This document shows, piece by piece, positions 35,090 through 46,999 of a stretch of DNA of 64,000 nucleotides. Within the stretch, counting starts at the first letter, position 1. Every line of letters begins with the position of its first letter. The position numbers were made by a program, and so were the translations under genes. Origin of the DNA: Sternotherus odoratus (taxonomy: Eukaryota > Chordata > Testudines > Kinosternidae); contig JAVMKO010000003.1 in NCBI GenBank assembly GCA_032164245.1, positions 90,333,890 through 90,397,889 of the forward strand, written 5' to 3'. A model generated the notes under the pieces. The model had not been told where the DNA came from. It did not search any database and saw only the letters and a program-made list of their open reading frames with translations.

Positions 35090-37625
35090 CATTTTTGGAC
35101 TCTCCTTATTGGTGTAAGAGGCTTATTCTCCCATTGATGAGCAGGACTGTATTGTATATTTCTAGTTCCCATACTTAATGGACATTTTGCCCATAAATTG
35201 CCAAGTACCAGTGGGAGACTTGATCTCTGTAGTGAGTGTACTTATTGTGAACCCTGGATGTGTCTGATCTTCTCACAGAATATATCTTTAGCTTTAGTCC
35301 CCTAAGCAAGTGCAGCGTTGTTCCAATACTAACTGTTGCTGCCGAAGAAGCACAGGGGAAGGGACTAAGTGCATGGCACCCAGAGAAGCAGACCCAGAGC
35401 TGCTGCTTTGTTTCCAGAGCTCTGACACTAGCATAGCTATGGATCAGCTGAAGTAAACAAACCAACAATAAAGGCATTTTTGTATAGAATAGAGCCATTA
35501 TTCTTCCTGACAGCATGCCTTGGATTTTGAGCTCCAGTTTTTAGTATTGTTCCTTATTTAAAAAGAAACCAGAAAGAAACAGAACAAGGGATGATACAAA
35601 TTAAACAGCCCAGTGCTTTAGTTTGCGTATTGGAGTACTATTAAGATCCTGGCTGCAGTACAAATTGGAACTATTTTGTAACTAGATCCCTTAACTCAGT
35701 TTATCTTTTTAGTGGAGTTGAGCCCTTGAATGTGATGTGCTCAGGCCACCAGTTCTATGAGGCCTCTGAAGTGCAATTCAGAAGTATAACGGGCCTACAG
35801 TAAGCAGCCATTTCTCCAGACCAGCTATTTGATTATCCTGGGCTAGCAGGTAATTCTTCTTAGCCTGCTAATCGGGCTTGAGTCTATGTCTGTGTAACTG
35901 TGTGCATATATATACTTTTCTGCACACCAATGCTATTTATGATTTAGGCAGGAAGGTGCTGTGCAGAGGAATACACTTGTGACTAGCAAGCCAACAGCAA
36001 GTGACGTGGGTGGGATATTTTTGTTTTTCCGCCACAGAGCTAACAATGAAAAAAAAAATCCACAAAACACCATCAACAAAGGGATTCATTCTCTTTTACT
36101 GCTGTGGATTGGCTGGTGTGTTCTAATGGGGCTGAACTAAAGTAGCCACTAGAGCATCCCCAGAATACAGGACATCCCCATGGTCACTTGCTTGGGCCCA
36201 CTCCACTCCTCACCTGTGTCACTCTGCACAGAGGCGCTGTCCCCATTCCTGCCACCAACATCCTGTGTCTGGTCTCCTACTTATTTTCCGCAACCAAACC
36301 CACATCAGGTACTAAGTCCTACCGGATGGAGACAGCACTCAACAAAACTAGGACTGTCCAGCTCTAAACTGGACGAATGGCCTCCTTATTATGAACCCTT
36401 TCTCTCTGGGACAGGAGGCCTACTATCTTCTTACATGCTGCAATATAAGTCGGTCAAACTGGGCTCTGGGAAATGGTGTTTTTCTGTCCAGGAGGCACTG
36501 GCCTTCAAGGAGAGATGGCCCTTGACCTTGCTACAGCGTAGAGGAATAAAAGGTTTCCCAGAATCCAGCTGGGCTTTCCTACATTGCAGGACATATGTGT
36601 ATATGCACTAACAAGAGCTATATCCCTGCCAAATGATAATGAGCCAGCTTTTAGTCGGGCTGGCTGGCTGAATGAGGTTTGAGTTCAGGAGAGAGTTCCC
36701 TCTTTGGGGGCCTGTGGCTGTGCTGTGGACAGGTTTGTGGGTAGGATGGTAGTGCGACTTAGAGGGTCTGTTGGAATCCTCATGACCTCACTCTGAGACA
36801 TTAGGACAAACAATGAAGCCTTTGTCATTGAAACATACTATCTTGTTTTTCCAATCTAATTAGTTGTCCTCTCCCCACCTCCCCTCTGAGTGTAATTAGC
36901 AAATTAAATGCTTTATGTTGCAAACCTTTACGATTGTAACTTTAATATTTTAACAAATTGCCTATATTTCAATTGGAGACAATTTGGACTACTTCATGCA
37001 ATTTTCTTGTTTCATCATTTTCATTTGGGCCTTTTTAGGGGAAATACATAAAGTGACTCTATGGAATGTAACTTCAATACTGTATGTAAAGCAAACTTAG
37101 TGGGAAAAACTCCATGGAAAATATATTGTGCATACAGAGCATGTGATTTTCAAAGGGTCCGTAGCTTGGTGGAATCCAAACCAATTTTCACTGGAACATT
37201 AAAAAACATTTCTCAGTGAGTGCCATTTCCATTCAATATTTCAACTATTGACCCCAAGTCTTTATGGCCATACAGCTGTTCAACAAAGGCTGCAGGATTT
37301 TTTTTAATTAGGGAAGCTGTATTGCCAGCCTGCAGAGTCAAAAACTGTGTGCATGTATGCATAGCCTGCAAAATGGTGCAGTTTAAATTTTCTTCTGCTT
37401 TCTGTTCTCCTTATATTAGCATGCAGTGACATTCCCACTTCTGTGTATGTTCATGTTTCAGATTGAAAATCAACCCTAAATGTGCACAAAATCGACCAAT
37501 TAGGAGTGTGGGAGGGCCTCTTCCTCACTGCCACATTGCTGATAGGAGGCCATTCCCCTCATGGCCAATCCCAAGAATTAAAAAATCATGATTCTGAGAA
37601 TCTGAGATTTTAAAATAAATAAATA
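35090..37625. other. Intergenic sequence, no gene seen
   Basis: The 143-codon frame at 36180-36611 has no domain or splice context and is not called. The AT-rich block near 36800-37050 with 'ctaattag' cores could be a conserved regulatory element but cannot be judged without alignment. Confidence 0.4.
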
Positions 37626-37631
37626 GATGTA

Positions 37632-38252
37632 CAGTGAAACCTCGATTTAACGGACTAATTCGGGCGAGGGGGTGTCCGTTAAATCCGAAAGTCCGTTATT
37701 TAATAATTTTTTTAAATTATTAAATAACAGGACTTTCGGATTTAACGGACACCCCCTCGCCCGAATTAGTCCGTTATATCAAGGTTTTACCGTCAACCCG
37801 CCCGCCCGGGTCCCGGCTGCTGGGACCCGGCGGCAGTTAGCAGCCTGCCCGCCGGGGTCCCCGGCTGCTGGGACCAGGGCGGGAGCTGTCAGCCCGCCCG
37901 CCCCCGGCTCAAACCGCGGCGGCCGCTGCGAGCGGGCAGAGAGCCTGCAGGGTCCCGGCTCCCGGGACCCTCCAAGGAGGGTGAACGCTGTCGGGGGCCA
38001 GGCGGCAGCCCGCCCCCGGCTCAAACCGCGGCGGCTGCCGCGCGCGCGGGCTGACAGCCGCAGGGTCCCGGCTCCCGGGACCCTCCACATAGCCAGCATG
38101 GTGCCGGGGGCCGGGCAGCAGCCCGCCCCCTGGCTCAAACCCCGGTGGAACCCTCCACAAACGGATTTCGGATGCATCAGACTTTCTGAAAAAATTTGTC
38201 CGTTGCATCCGAAGTCCGTTAAATGGAGGTCCGTTAAATCGAGGTTTCACTG
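37632..38252. mobile_element. pogo/Tigger-like element with foldback left end and GC-rich core, 621 bp
   Basis: The ends cagtgaaacctcgatttaac and gttaaatcgaggtttcactg are perfect inverted repeats flanked by TA (37630-37631, 38253-38254). The left about 80 bp (37632-37710) is repeated as its reverse complement at 37711-37792, so three terminal-type ends are present. The GC-rich core (about 37795-38150) repeats 'ggtcccggctgctgggacc'-like blocks. The right about 100 bp, with 'cggatttcggatgcatcaga', matches 61330-62100. No transposase. Confidence 0.92.
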
Positions 38253-38282
38253 TATGGGTTTATTTGCCTTCTGGTATTTGTG

Positions 38283-38428
38283 AGTCACATTTTCATGCTT
38301 TTCTTTGCAATCACAGGGGATTAGAATCTTACCTGTTTTCTTGAAATCTGAGATTCTTATGCAGTCCCATGGTTCTCGGAGCTGGGGCTTTAAGAAAAAC
38401 ATCAAATATTGCTAGACTCATGATGAAA
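38283..38428. repeat. Dispersed repeat, 'ggagctggggcttta' family
   Basis: 'ctgagattcttatgcagtc' and 'ctcggagctggggctttaag' resemble, in part, 42825-43034, 51725-51995 and 57155-57400. Class not known. Confidence 0.5.
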
Positions 38429-38739
38429 TCATGGAAGTTGGGAAGAAACTGGGAAAATACTGCTGTCATGTTTTCCTGACAATTAGCATTCTCTTACCTC
38501 TGAGTACAGTCCCCTGCTTTTCCCATTTGTCCCCTGGTACCATCTCCTGTCCCTGGAGCGCTGCCTTCTGTTGTTTCTCTTCTGGCTGGGATCTCTGGAC
38601 CTGGGTCTCGTGCCCTGTATCTGTGTGCCTGCTCCATGGCCCTGTGGCCTTGAGCTCTGTTAGTTAATACGACTTAGCAGAGTCATACCACTTATCATAC
38701 CACTTGTGGGGGAGTTGAGCTGTGTTTCTTGGGGGTTCG

Positions 38740-38963
38740 GCCCCCCCTGGGGCCTGCAAGCAGGTTTTAGAGATTCTGCCAAGCATGGCTGGTGTTGGAT
38801 TCGCTAGGAGCCAGGGCAGAAAGCCAGAGCCCTGCCGTGCTATCACCTAATGCCAGCACTGGCTTTTATATGCAGAAAACCAGTTGTGGCACAGCTGGGC
38901 CATGGAGTTTTTATAGAACATTTAGAGGGAGGGGGCTCAGAAGGAAAAAGGTTAAGAACTCCT
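38740..38963. mobile_element. Probable decayed hAT-like repeat
   Basis: 'ttttatatgcagaaaaccag', 'gggccatggagtttttat' and the end 'aaggttaagaactcctgg' match from memory a turtle repeat ending in a hAT-type 'gttgagaacccctg'. The left end is not found. Confidence 0.4.
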
Positions 38964-38964
38964 G

Positions 38965-39349
38965 GAGTAGAGGGTATTTGAGAGATGCTGCCCTGTGGTC
39001 TGAGGAAAAGCTCACACCCACTCCTACTTTCCCCATTTCTCTCATACTTTATTCATCTGACATTGTAGTGCCAGTGGTGGTTTGGAGCTGATGACGCCAC
39101 TGCCAATACTGGCTTTTTAATGCTTACTCTGCTAGGGCCTGTCTCTGGTTCCCCTGGAAAAATGTTGCAGTATTGCAGAAATCACAAAAACGTTGCTAGA
39201 GTTGGCACCCCTGGAAAATAATACATCTTTCCTTCTCTTCTTGTGTTCAACTATAAGTGGCCCATTTTTGCTCAACTAAAAAAACCACCCTAGAAAATGG
39301 TAGCTCCATAAGTGGAAGTTTCAGAAATACATAAATGACTCAAAGCAAC
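38965..39349. other. Intergenic sequence, nothing recognised
   Basis: No exon or repeat recognised apart from a weak 'gttggcacccctgg' near 39198. Confidence 0.4.
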
Positions 39350-39617
39350 TGGGCTACACTGGGATGGGAGGGAGTTTGAACTAGGGTACGCAACTTCAGA
39401 AGTCAAGTTCGACTTACCTGGCTGTCCTCATGGCAGCGGGTTGACCGGGTCAGCTCCCCCCGTCGACTCCTCTTACTCCTCTTGCGGAGCTGGAGTTCCG
39501 GAGTCAACGGGAGCACGTTCGGAGATCGATTTATCGTGTCTAGATGAGATGCGATAAATCAATCCCCGATACGTCAAACACTACCCGCCGAAGGGGTGGG
39601 TAGTGTAGCCTTACCCA
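39350..39617. mobile_element. Turtle MITE with 'gataaatc' block
   Basis: Left 'gggctacactgggatgggag' and right 'gggtagtgtagccttaccc' are inverted in part. 'gatgcgataaatcaatcccc' and 'cactacccgccg' mark the family, of which 13145-13228 is another scrap. Superfamily uncertain, perhaps Harbinger-like. Confidence 0.55.
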
Positions 39618-39619
39618 GA

Positions 39620-41020
39620 GCCTGGGCATGCATCTTTTTCCATCACAGAGTCATTTTATCTACTGAGCTGTGTGGCTTTCTCTGATAGACTATTTTGTTT
39701 TTTAAACTGCTTCCAATCGGAAATTATTTGAAACAGTACACATACATAATATCACAGGGAAGTCAGTGGAAGTGCTAAATTTCTGTAGGGTTAGGCTTTA
39801 GGTAGGACATAAAAAGGACAAGAATTTAGCTGTAATATTCTACCTTATGTTCATAATCAGCAGGACTTGGGTTTGTCCAGACTGGAGAGAAAATGTGAAT
39901 AGGCTAGGCTATTCGATTGTGAGATTTTATTTGGGGGTGGCAAGGGAAGGAGGGCTAGGCACTGGGATGGGGGATGGGCACTCTTAGGAAGTCAGTTAAC
40001 CGTTGCATTCTGGGTGCAGCCATCCAGTGTGAGGTTTTTGGTGTTAATTTGATAGTTAGCAGTGGAAATGACACATGCCTAGCACAAAGGGAAAGAGATG
40101 TTTGTGACAGGAAAGGCCAGAAGCGGGGCAACTGCAGCTGGGAGGCTGTGTCTTTGTTTGAAATTAATGCTGGGGTGCGGGGGGCAGCAAAGCCTTTGAA
40201 TAGTTTTTGTATTCCTTTCTACATTGTTTATATAAACCGTTTTGTATTGTATGAAACGACTATCCCAGCATTTCTTGTGCGTGGCTCTCTTTGGAGTGGG
40301 ACAATGCTTGACTAGGAGTTGACTCTCTTAGTTTGGAATGTGAAGAGGGGTTCATTTTACTAAGAATGGCTGGCTATTGAAGCTGATGCAGAACGGAGTG
40401 GTACCTGTGCTTTGGAGGATAGCCTAGGGACTGTAAAGAAGAACTGACTTATTCATACTGTCCTGGTTGAGAGCTGTTGTTGCATTCTTGTCACATGGTA
40501 AGTCTGATATCTCAGTCCATCCTTTTTATTTTTCTGTATTTCAGTACATTAAAATAACCCAGTTTGGATTGCATTGATGCATTTCATGACTTGAATAGGT
40601 TTAATTGCAGTTGAATTTAATGGTTAATTGCGGCATGTTCATTTTAAACTGTAATTTCACCTTAAAATATATAGACATAATTTCCAGGGAAAATGCTTGA
40701 GCATGATTTACTACACCCTGTCCTTTCAAAAAAAAAAATTTAGAAGGAATTAAAAAAAATCCATACTTATAGATAAGATTTTAATGTTAAGTAATTTTGT
40801 TTTAAATGATTTTATTTTTGGAAAAAAAAGGTTTTATAAATAGGAGTTGTACAAAGCCAAAAACAAACACACATGCAAAGAAAACAGCAGGATGTGGGGA
40901 AAGGGTTAGTGGCTTTTTTCAGCTCTGCTTTAAATGTTAGAAGCTTCCACTCTTGCATAGTGCTGTTTAAGTTCACAGTAGTTCTAACTTGCTGTAGATT
41001 CAAACTATGTTTAAATATCT
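39620..41020. other. Intergenic sequence, no gene seen
   Basis: The 113-codon frame at 39974-40315 shows no domain; not called. Confidence 0.45.
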
Positions 41021-41026
41021 ATTTCA

Positions 41027-41122
41027 CAGTGTGTTTTAGCCAAAAGAAACTAAGATGTGGAATGTTGCCTTATATAAGGCAACATTCCACAGCTTGAATA
41101 GTTAGTTGGCTAAAAAACACTG
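41027..41122. repeat. Palindromic repeat with a perfect 36-bp core
   Basis: Positions 41056-41091 are a perfect palindrome centred on 'ttatataa' with no spacer. Imperfect arms extend it to about 96 bp ('cagtgtgttttagcca' / 'tggctaaaaaacactg'). It fits a small foldback MITE. Confidence 0.85.
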
Positions 41123-41388
41123 CATAATAGGTATAAGGAAGGGATGAGGATGGGGTGTGTGTGTGAGAGAGAGAGAGAGAGAATCTATCTATCTCTATAT
41201 AATATAGCTTGACTGGATTTAATTTCAAAAGATTTTTCAGACTATCCACTACAGAAGAAATAAACTGGAGAAGATTCAATGCAGTGATTGAAAATAGTAG
41301 TATGGGATGCCACAAGAAACAAAATCTTAATTAAGATTATTTTATAAGAGAAAATCACACAGCCTTTGAGTCTGAGCCTATGATCTGC

Positions 41389-41391
<3 letters not shown>

Positions 41392-41426
<35 letters not shown>
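41392..41426. repeat. (TG)n microsatellite
   Basis: About 17 uninterrupted units. A (GA)n run lies upstream near 41166-41181. Confidence 0.95.
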
Positions 41427-41428
<2 letters not shown>

Positions 41429-41429
41429 T

Positions 41430-42475
41430 TCAGAGAACTCAGTCAAGATGTAAGGGGGGAAATTGCTTGGGGCATACAAGGCCTATTTCCAGTGATGCAT
41501 GGATGTTAGTAACACACTGAGCTTTAATATCCCAAAGGAGAGTGAGATGTGGGCATGAAGGGAGGTGTCAAAAAGTCTTTTTAAGAGATTGAGAATGTGA
41601 GAAAGATACAGAAGTGTAATATTTTATATATTTAGTTAATCTCACATGTACATGTGCAAAGACAGATGCACCAGTCTCATGCATTGGATTCAGTTGTGAA
41701 GTGAAATGTTTACCCATTTTTGGTTTTTATTTTAGGCAACTGTCATTACATTTTCTGTCTCCATCACTGCCTCTGTAGATATGAGCTATAACTTTGATGT
41801 GCACACTGTTTAGTTATATGTCTGGTTTGAAAAGCAATGGGTGAGTTAGCAGGATGCTACTGGGTCAAATTTGCTGTCCAGCTTAGGATTTGTAAAAGGA
41901 AGTTTAAGATCTTAGAGATTTTTTTTTTAAGGTTTTGTTATAAAACTTTCAGTACAGCCACTTGTGTTAGGCAATTAAATAGGCCCCTGCAAGTATTTGC
42001 AACCCATTGCCACCTACATTTGAGGCAGCGCTCGCTGTTTCCAGCCCCCCCTCCCGCAGCAAAATGGATGACCCCATCAGGCAGGGCTGTACTTCATGCT
42101 GTGGGTGCCCTGTTCCAGGTTTCAACTAGTGGGACTCAGGAGCTGAATCTGACTCATGGCTTCAGTTAAACATGACAGTAAGTTCTTAAATCCAGGGAAC
42201 ATCGCCCCACTGCAGTCTACTCTGTAAGTTCACTTTGACTCTGTCCAAGATTGAATGCCAAAGAAAACTTACAGAAACAAGCAAAAATTATTCAAGGTAA
42301 AAAGTGGTCGGTGATGCTGTCATTGAACACTTATCAGCAGAGATAATAAAATGACTAAAGACCACTTAAATACCATGTCGTGGCTCTTCTCTTTTGTTTT
42401 TAGTGTAATGGAAATGTATCTCCTGTACGTTCCACAAAGAGCCATCCTTAACATGAAAGAAGGGCTATAATAGCT
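41430..42475. other. Intergenic sequence, no gene seen
   Basis: The 110-codon frame at 41837-42169 has no recognisable domain. Confidence 0.45.
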
Positions 42476-42479
42476 CAGG

Positions 42480-42672
42480 GCTAGAATCGCTACAGTGGTG
42501 CGGCTGTACCAATAGCTCTCCCATTGACATAATTACTCTACCTACCCGAGCAGCAGTCCACACTGTCGCTTAGATCAGAGTAACTTATGTTGCTCAGAAG
42601 GCAGGGAGCGTGTCCACACCCCTGAGTGACTTCAGTTATATCGAAATAAGTGCTAGTGTGTACAAGCTCTAA
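42480..42672. mobile_element. Turtle MITE related to the 29862/30984 type
   Basis: 'tcgctacagtggtgcggctg' at the left and 'cacacccctgagtgacttc', then 'agtgtgtacaagctct', at the right match the other Harbinger-like elements. The left terminus is unclear. Confidence 0.55.
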
Positions 42673-42824
42673 GTCACAACTGTCTACATTAAAGGAGAAC
42701 GGTAATGGATAAGAGAAACTATGTTTTATAAATAAGCAAGAGTACAAAATCAAGTGTGAAAGGTTCTTTACTCCAGTCCTTCACTTTTATTATTCATATT
42801 TTCTACTTATAAATGGATAGCATT

Positions 42825-43034
42825 GCCAACTGCAAATGCTCAAAAATCAGTGAGTCTTTAGGGTATGCTTGGGTCATGTTTTCAAGCTTTTCTCAACAAT
42901 TGTAAGGGCTAGAAACTTTTTAAAATGAAAACTGAGGTTCTCGTATATTCATATGACTCCAGGAGCTAGGGCTTTAGGAGGAGCGACAGTTATTGTAAGA
43001 GTCGTAATCAGATCTGAAAAGTTGGCAACACTGA
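42825..43034. repeat. Dispersed MITE-like repeat, 'ttgccaac' ends
   Basis: 'tagcattgccaac' at the left and 'gttggcaacactg' at the right are inverted. The body has 'tgagtctttagggtatgctt', 'caagcttttctcaaca' and 'tccaggagctagggcttta', shared with 38283, 51725 and 57155 (the latter two in the opposite orientation). Confidence 0.65.
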
Positions 43035-43984
43035 TTCCATTGGAGTAACAAGGCTGACTTAGTGATGACGGTTGCTACTATTGCGGGCGGTGGGCGGGGA
43101 CGACAACACAAACTGAGATTTTTACTCTCAGTCCCTAGGGCTTTCAGGGTCCATGTCCTCTTTTTGAGGCACCACGTGCAGCTCTTGGGTGGAGGAGTTT
43201 ATCTGTACTCAGAAAATACCTCGCTGACAAAGGAGAGGCACTGGTGGACCAAAACAGGAGTCCCCATTCAATGGAAAGGTAGTGACTGTGGCAGTGCAAT
43301 GGAGGGAAATCACAGAGAAAGGAGGCTACTCCAGGTCTCTTCTGACAGGGTGCAGATTATCTCTGGGGTGAAATGGAGAAATGGAAATAAAACTAAAATA
43401 CCAGTTCATCCCTTTGAATGAAAGACAGTGGATGAGATTGCTGTGGAGAGACAGGCATTTATGTCCCCTCAGAATCTTGGCAAAAGAGCCCATCATAGAA
43501 GGGAGTATTCCTTTCAGCAAGAGGTCCACTGTTCATCGTTCTCTGTCCTGAAACATAATATGATAATGAATCAGACACTACATGGCTTTTGGCCTCCTCT
43601 GCTTATTATGTCACAGTTCCCCGAGGCTTCTAAACTTTGACAGTGTGCCCAGTGGGGACAGGTGGCAGAAGTAGGAATTGGATTTCCTCAGCAGCCTACA
43701 CACATGCTTCTATTTGTAAGGAGGGTTTTTTGGGGGGAACTTCCTGATCAGATGTGTTTTGGGGGGATTTTGGGGGGCGGGGGTGGGGGGAAGGAGCATG
43801 TACAAAGCATGCATGTCTTTTTTTAGACCTTTCTCTTCCTTTGCCCAGCTTAGAAAAAGTACCTGGGGATAGGCCAGCCAGTCAAAGTGCAGCTTGTTGA
43901 GAAGCCAAGAAAAGGGGTTGGGGTTTTTTGGGTGACTTTGGCAAGCAAATCTGGTGTGGATTTTCAGAAGATGTTACAAAATCA
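43035..43984. other. Intergenic sequence, no gene seen
   Basis: The 119-codon frame at 43062-43421 lacks a domain and is not called. Confidence 0.4.
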
Positions 43985-44462
43985 GACTCAGGGCTGGGGC
44001 AGGGGCCTGTGTTTGTGTACGGGCTGTGGGAGAGAGTTTGGGTGTGGGAGGGGGCTCCGGAGTGGGGGAGCGGGAGGAAGTGTGGGGTCCCGGCGGTGCT
44101 TACCACAGCTCCCAGGAAGTGTCTGCCAGCTCCCTGAGGCCCCGGGTGGAGGTGTGGCCAGGCAGTTCTGCACGCTGCCCTCACGCCTGCAGCCATTGCC
44201 CCCACAGATCCCATTGGTGGCAGTTCCCTGCCAATGGGAGCTGCAGAGCCAGCACTTGGGTGGGGGCAGCATACGGAACCTATGCGCTAGGGGCCCCAGG
44301 GATGTGGCAGCTGCTTCTGGGAGCTGTGCGGAGCTAGGACAGGCAGGAAGCCTGCTTTAGCCCCGGGCCCCTGTTGCATCTCTGACCAGACTTTTAATGG
44401 CCCAGTTGGCAGTGCCGACCAGGGTGTCTTTTCAACTGGGTGTTCTGGTTGAAAACGGGACA
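43985..44462. mobile_element. GC-rich repeat-like sequence, probably a DNA transposon remnant
   Basis: It is sharply more GC-rich than its flanks and ends 'ggttgaaaacgggacatc', which resembles the end of a turtle repeat I recall. Long overlapping frames on both strands reflect composition. No certain termini. Confidence 0.4.
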
Positions 44463-44477
44463 TCAATATGACTAAGA

Positions 44478-44625
44478 AGTCCTGTGTTCTTCCTTGGCTC
44501 TGCCACTGGCTTATTTGTTACCTTAAGCAAATCAATTTTGTCTCTTGTCTGTTCAGATAGAAAGCTCGTACAATGTGTGTGTACAGTGCCTAACACAATG
44601 GGGCCCTGATTTTGAATGTGGCCTC
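44478..44625 (+). mobile_element. MIR-like CORE-SINE
   Basis: 'cttggctctgccactggctt', 'ccttaagcaaatca' and 'gtacagtgcctaacacaatg' follow the MIR/CORE-SINE order. Confidence 0.65.
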
Positions 44626-44629
44626 TTGG

Positions 44630-45433
44630 TGCTGCTGTGATCCAAACAATGGTGGCTATATTTGATCAGGTGACAATATTCAGCAAATGGAACACCATCC
44701 AAAACAAGATATATTTGGCAAGCTTTTATCAAGAGAGAGTTTTAATCAAAATCCCATTAACTGCTCCCTACTTTTTCTTGCATTTCCTTTCCCGTCATTT
44801 CTAGATTTCCAAGAAAATTGAGGGTAAACAGAAATTCCCCTTTTCACTCATGTTGCTCTGGCTTGCGTTGTTCACTGAAGTCACAATTCATTCAGTATTT
44901 GTGAAACTACCATTCAGTATAACTGAAAGGATTAAAATGTCTTAAATATTGAATGACCATTGACATGGCTGAGAAGTCAGACAGGAGGAGCAAATTGCAC
45001 AGTAGGGAGAGAACTTCCATTTACCCATAATTGCATAGGAAGGGTCATTGTGAACAATGACAGGTAGGAATTTTCTTTTTAAGGCAAGTCAGTTTGACAA
45101 ATTAAAAGATGGTGATTGTGTGATGTATGAGGAAACTAATTTTATTTTATTTTTCAAAAGCCAGGAGGATTGTTTTCTATCCATACCAACCATTATTTTC
45201 CATTTGGTGCACATGAAGCCAGTTAGATATACATGACATTTTAAACAAAATACTCTGAAGTTTTCTGGAGAGTGGAATTGTCTCTTTAAAGTGAGCCCTG
45301 TTTTTGTTAATGAAACACGGAGACTTTGATGTGTAGTTCTGTTGCTTCTACTGCTCCTGGAAGTCAGAAGTTAAACTTTGTGCCCTTTCTAATACCGCTG
45401 GTGTTGATCTTTGAGCTGGATCATTTTCCGAAT
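44630..45433. other. Intergenic sequence, no gene seen
   Basis: Nothing recognised. Confidence 0.45.
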
Positions 45434-45435
45434 TA

Positions 45436-45729
45436 CAGTAGACTCTCGATTATCCAGGATGATAGGGAAAATATTAATTCTGGTTAATAAAATCCCGGAT
45501 AATCACCATCCGTAGGAAATATGGGGAGGGGGGGTTGGTTTGCCAGCCACCCTTGGAGGGGTTGTTGGTTCACTGGCTTCCCTGCGCCCTGGTGGGTTTT
45601 TTTGTGTGTGTATGTGCTTGGGGCGGTAGCAAAGCCAGAGCTGGCCCTGCGAGTTGTGCATATTTTTTTTGACATCCTGGTTAATCCACATCCTGGTTAA
45701 TCCAGTCCTGGATAATCGAGAGTCTACTG
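45436..45729. mobile_element. pogo/Tigger-like element, 294 bp
   Basis: The same inverted ends as the 81-bp MITE at 24092-24172, cagtagactctcgattatcc / ggataatcgagagtctactg, flanked by TA (45434-45435, 45730-45731). The extra 210 bp includes repeated 'acatcctggttaatcca' blocks. It is a longer relative, not a transposase-bearing copy. Confidence 0.92.
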
Positions 45730-45734
45730 TAAAT

Positions 45735-46865
45735 CAGTGGAGATTTCCCATTGCATTTTTTTTTTTTTTTTTTTTTTGGAGCTCGTTTCAGCCCGGAGAG
45801 TGCTAAGCAGTAAAGTGAGGTACTTGAAGTTTGGCCAATTTCAGTGCTCTTTACAGATCTGTATTTAACAAAAATTTTATCTGATGCTGGGAAGCTTCTT
45901 ATTTGGGGCCAGATCCAGCATTCTTGAAGTCCGTGGCAGAACTCACTGATTGTTGGGGTGTAGACTCAGATCTTTAAATATCTTCTCCAGCGACTGGTGC
46001 CATATTAAAGTTTTTTTTCTCTCTGACACAATACCATTGTAGAAATATTCCAAAACTTTCCAAAGTGCTGTGGAAAGCACTAATACAAGTGATGCTTTGT
46101 TTTGTAGGAATATTCAAACCTATGGCAAAACTCCTTGCTCTTTTTTTCCTCCCAACAGGTGCCACAGGCTCTTAGACATTTGCAGAGCAGATGGGATGTC
46201 ATTTTAATGTTGCATCTAATTGACAAGGCCTTAATATAATGTACGCTACGTATCCTGCCTAGGAAAGTGTGGGCAAAGGAATCTTGGATCACTTGTATTT
46301 CCTCTTCAGCAATAATTTTTTAACTTGCTTACTGCTGCATGAAAAAATGAATGATAACTTTTTAACAGGCTTGTGTGGACATATTTTGCTATTTTTTAAT
46401 TATTATTTTTTTACTTCTTGGCCATCTGTTGTAGGCTCCTCTTTCATGCATTAATTTATGTATGGGGTTTAGTTATACATATGTACTTATGACTGTGTTT
46501 GTTTATTCTGTGTTACATAAACACAAACAAATAAGTTAATGAGGAAATTTGTGTGCATCTCCCCAAAATAGAGATTTTGAATGTCTCAAATTTTGGATTC
46601 CTAACTTGAGGCATCTTGGTGTCTGACTTCTCAGATATGTCTACATTGGGGGGAGGGGGTGACAAGCAGAGAGGTTTCAGGGAAGGTAACTCTGGGTTGT
46701 AACCTGACCCCAGGTCGTCGGGGGAGGTGAGGCTTCCTGCCAGAGTGTGGATGTGAACAAAGGCTGGGGGAGTGGAGAAAGGCAGCAGTTTCGGTGGAGG
46801 ATTTGGGGAAACAGGTTGGGGAAGAGGAGGGAGCGGGGTCTTATCTCCCTGCCCCACAAAAGGGC
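45735..46865. other. Intergenic sequence, no gene seen
   Basis: A poly-T run at about 45758-45777. The frame at 46513-46857 is not supported. Confidence 0.4.
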
Positions 46866-46869
46866 CTGA

Positions 46870-46995
46870 CTAAGGGGTCCTGTTTGTACTGACAAGCTCT
46901 GAGTTGGATTGTGTTCCCGTCATCTCAAATAAACCTTCTAATCTACTGGCTGGCTGAGAGTCACTGTGAATCCCAGGAAGTGGGGGTGGAGGGAC
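46870..46995 (+). mobile_element. LTR-like 3' fragment
   Basis: 'caaataaaccttctaatcta' carries a poly(A) signal (AATAAA) and is followed by 'ggctggctgagagtcac', a combination I associate with a turtle LTR family. No other LTR features. Confidence 0.35.
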
Positions 46996-46999
46996 TGGA

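Noticed and set aside
36180..36611. 143-codon frame as a possible exon or gene
   Set aside because: No recognisable family, no flanking splice logic, and low-information composition.
37672..38283. 203-codon frame with Arg/Pro-rich protein
   Set aside because: Inside the pogo-like element; no domain or splice context.
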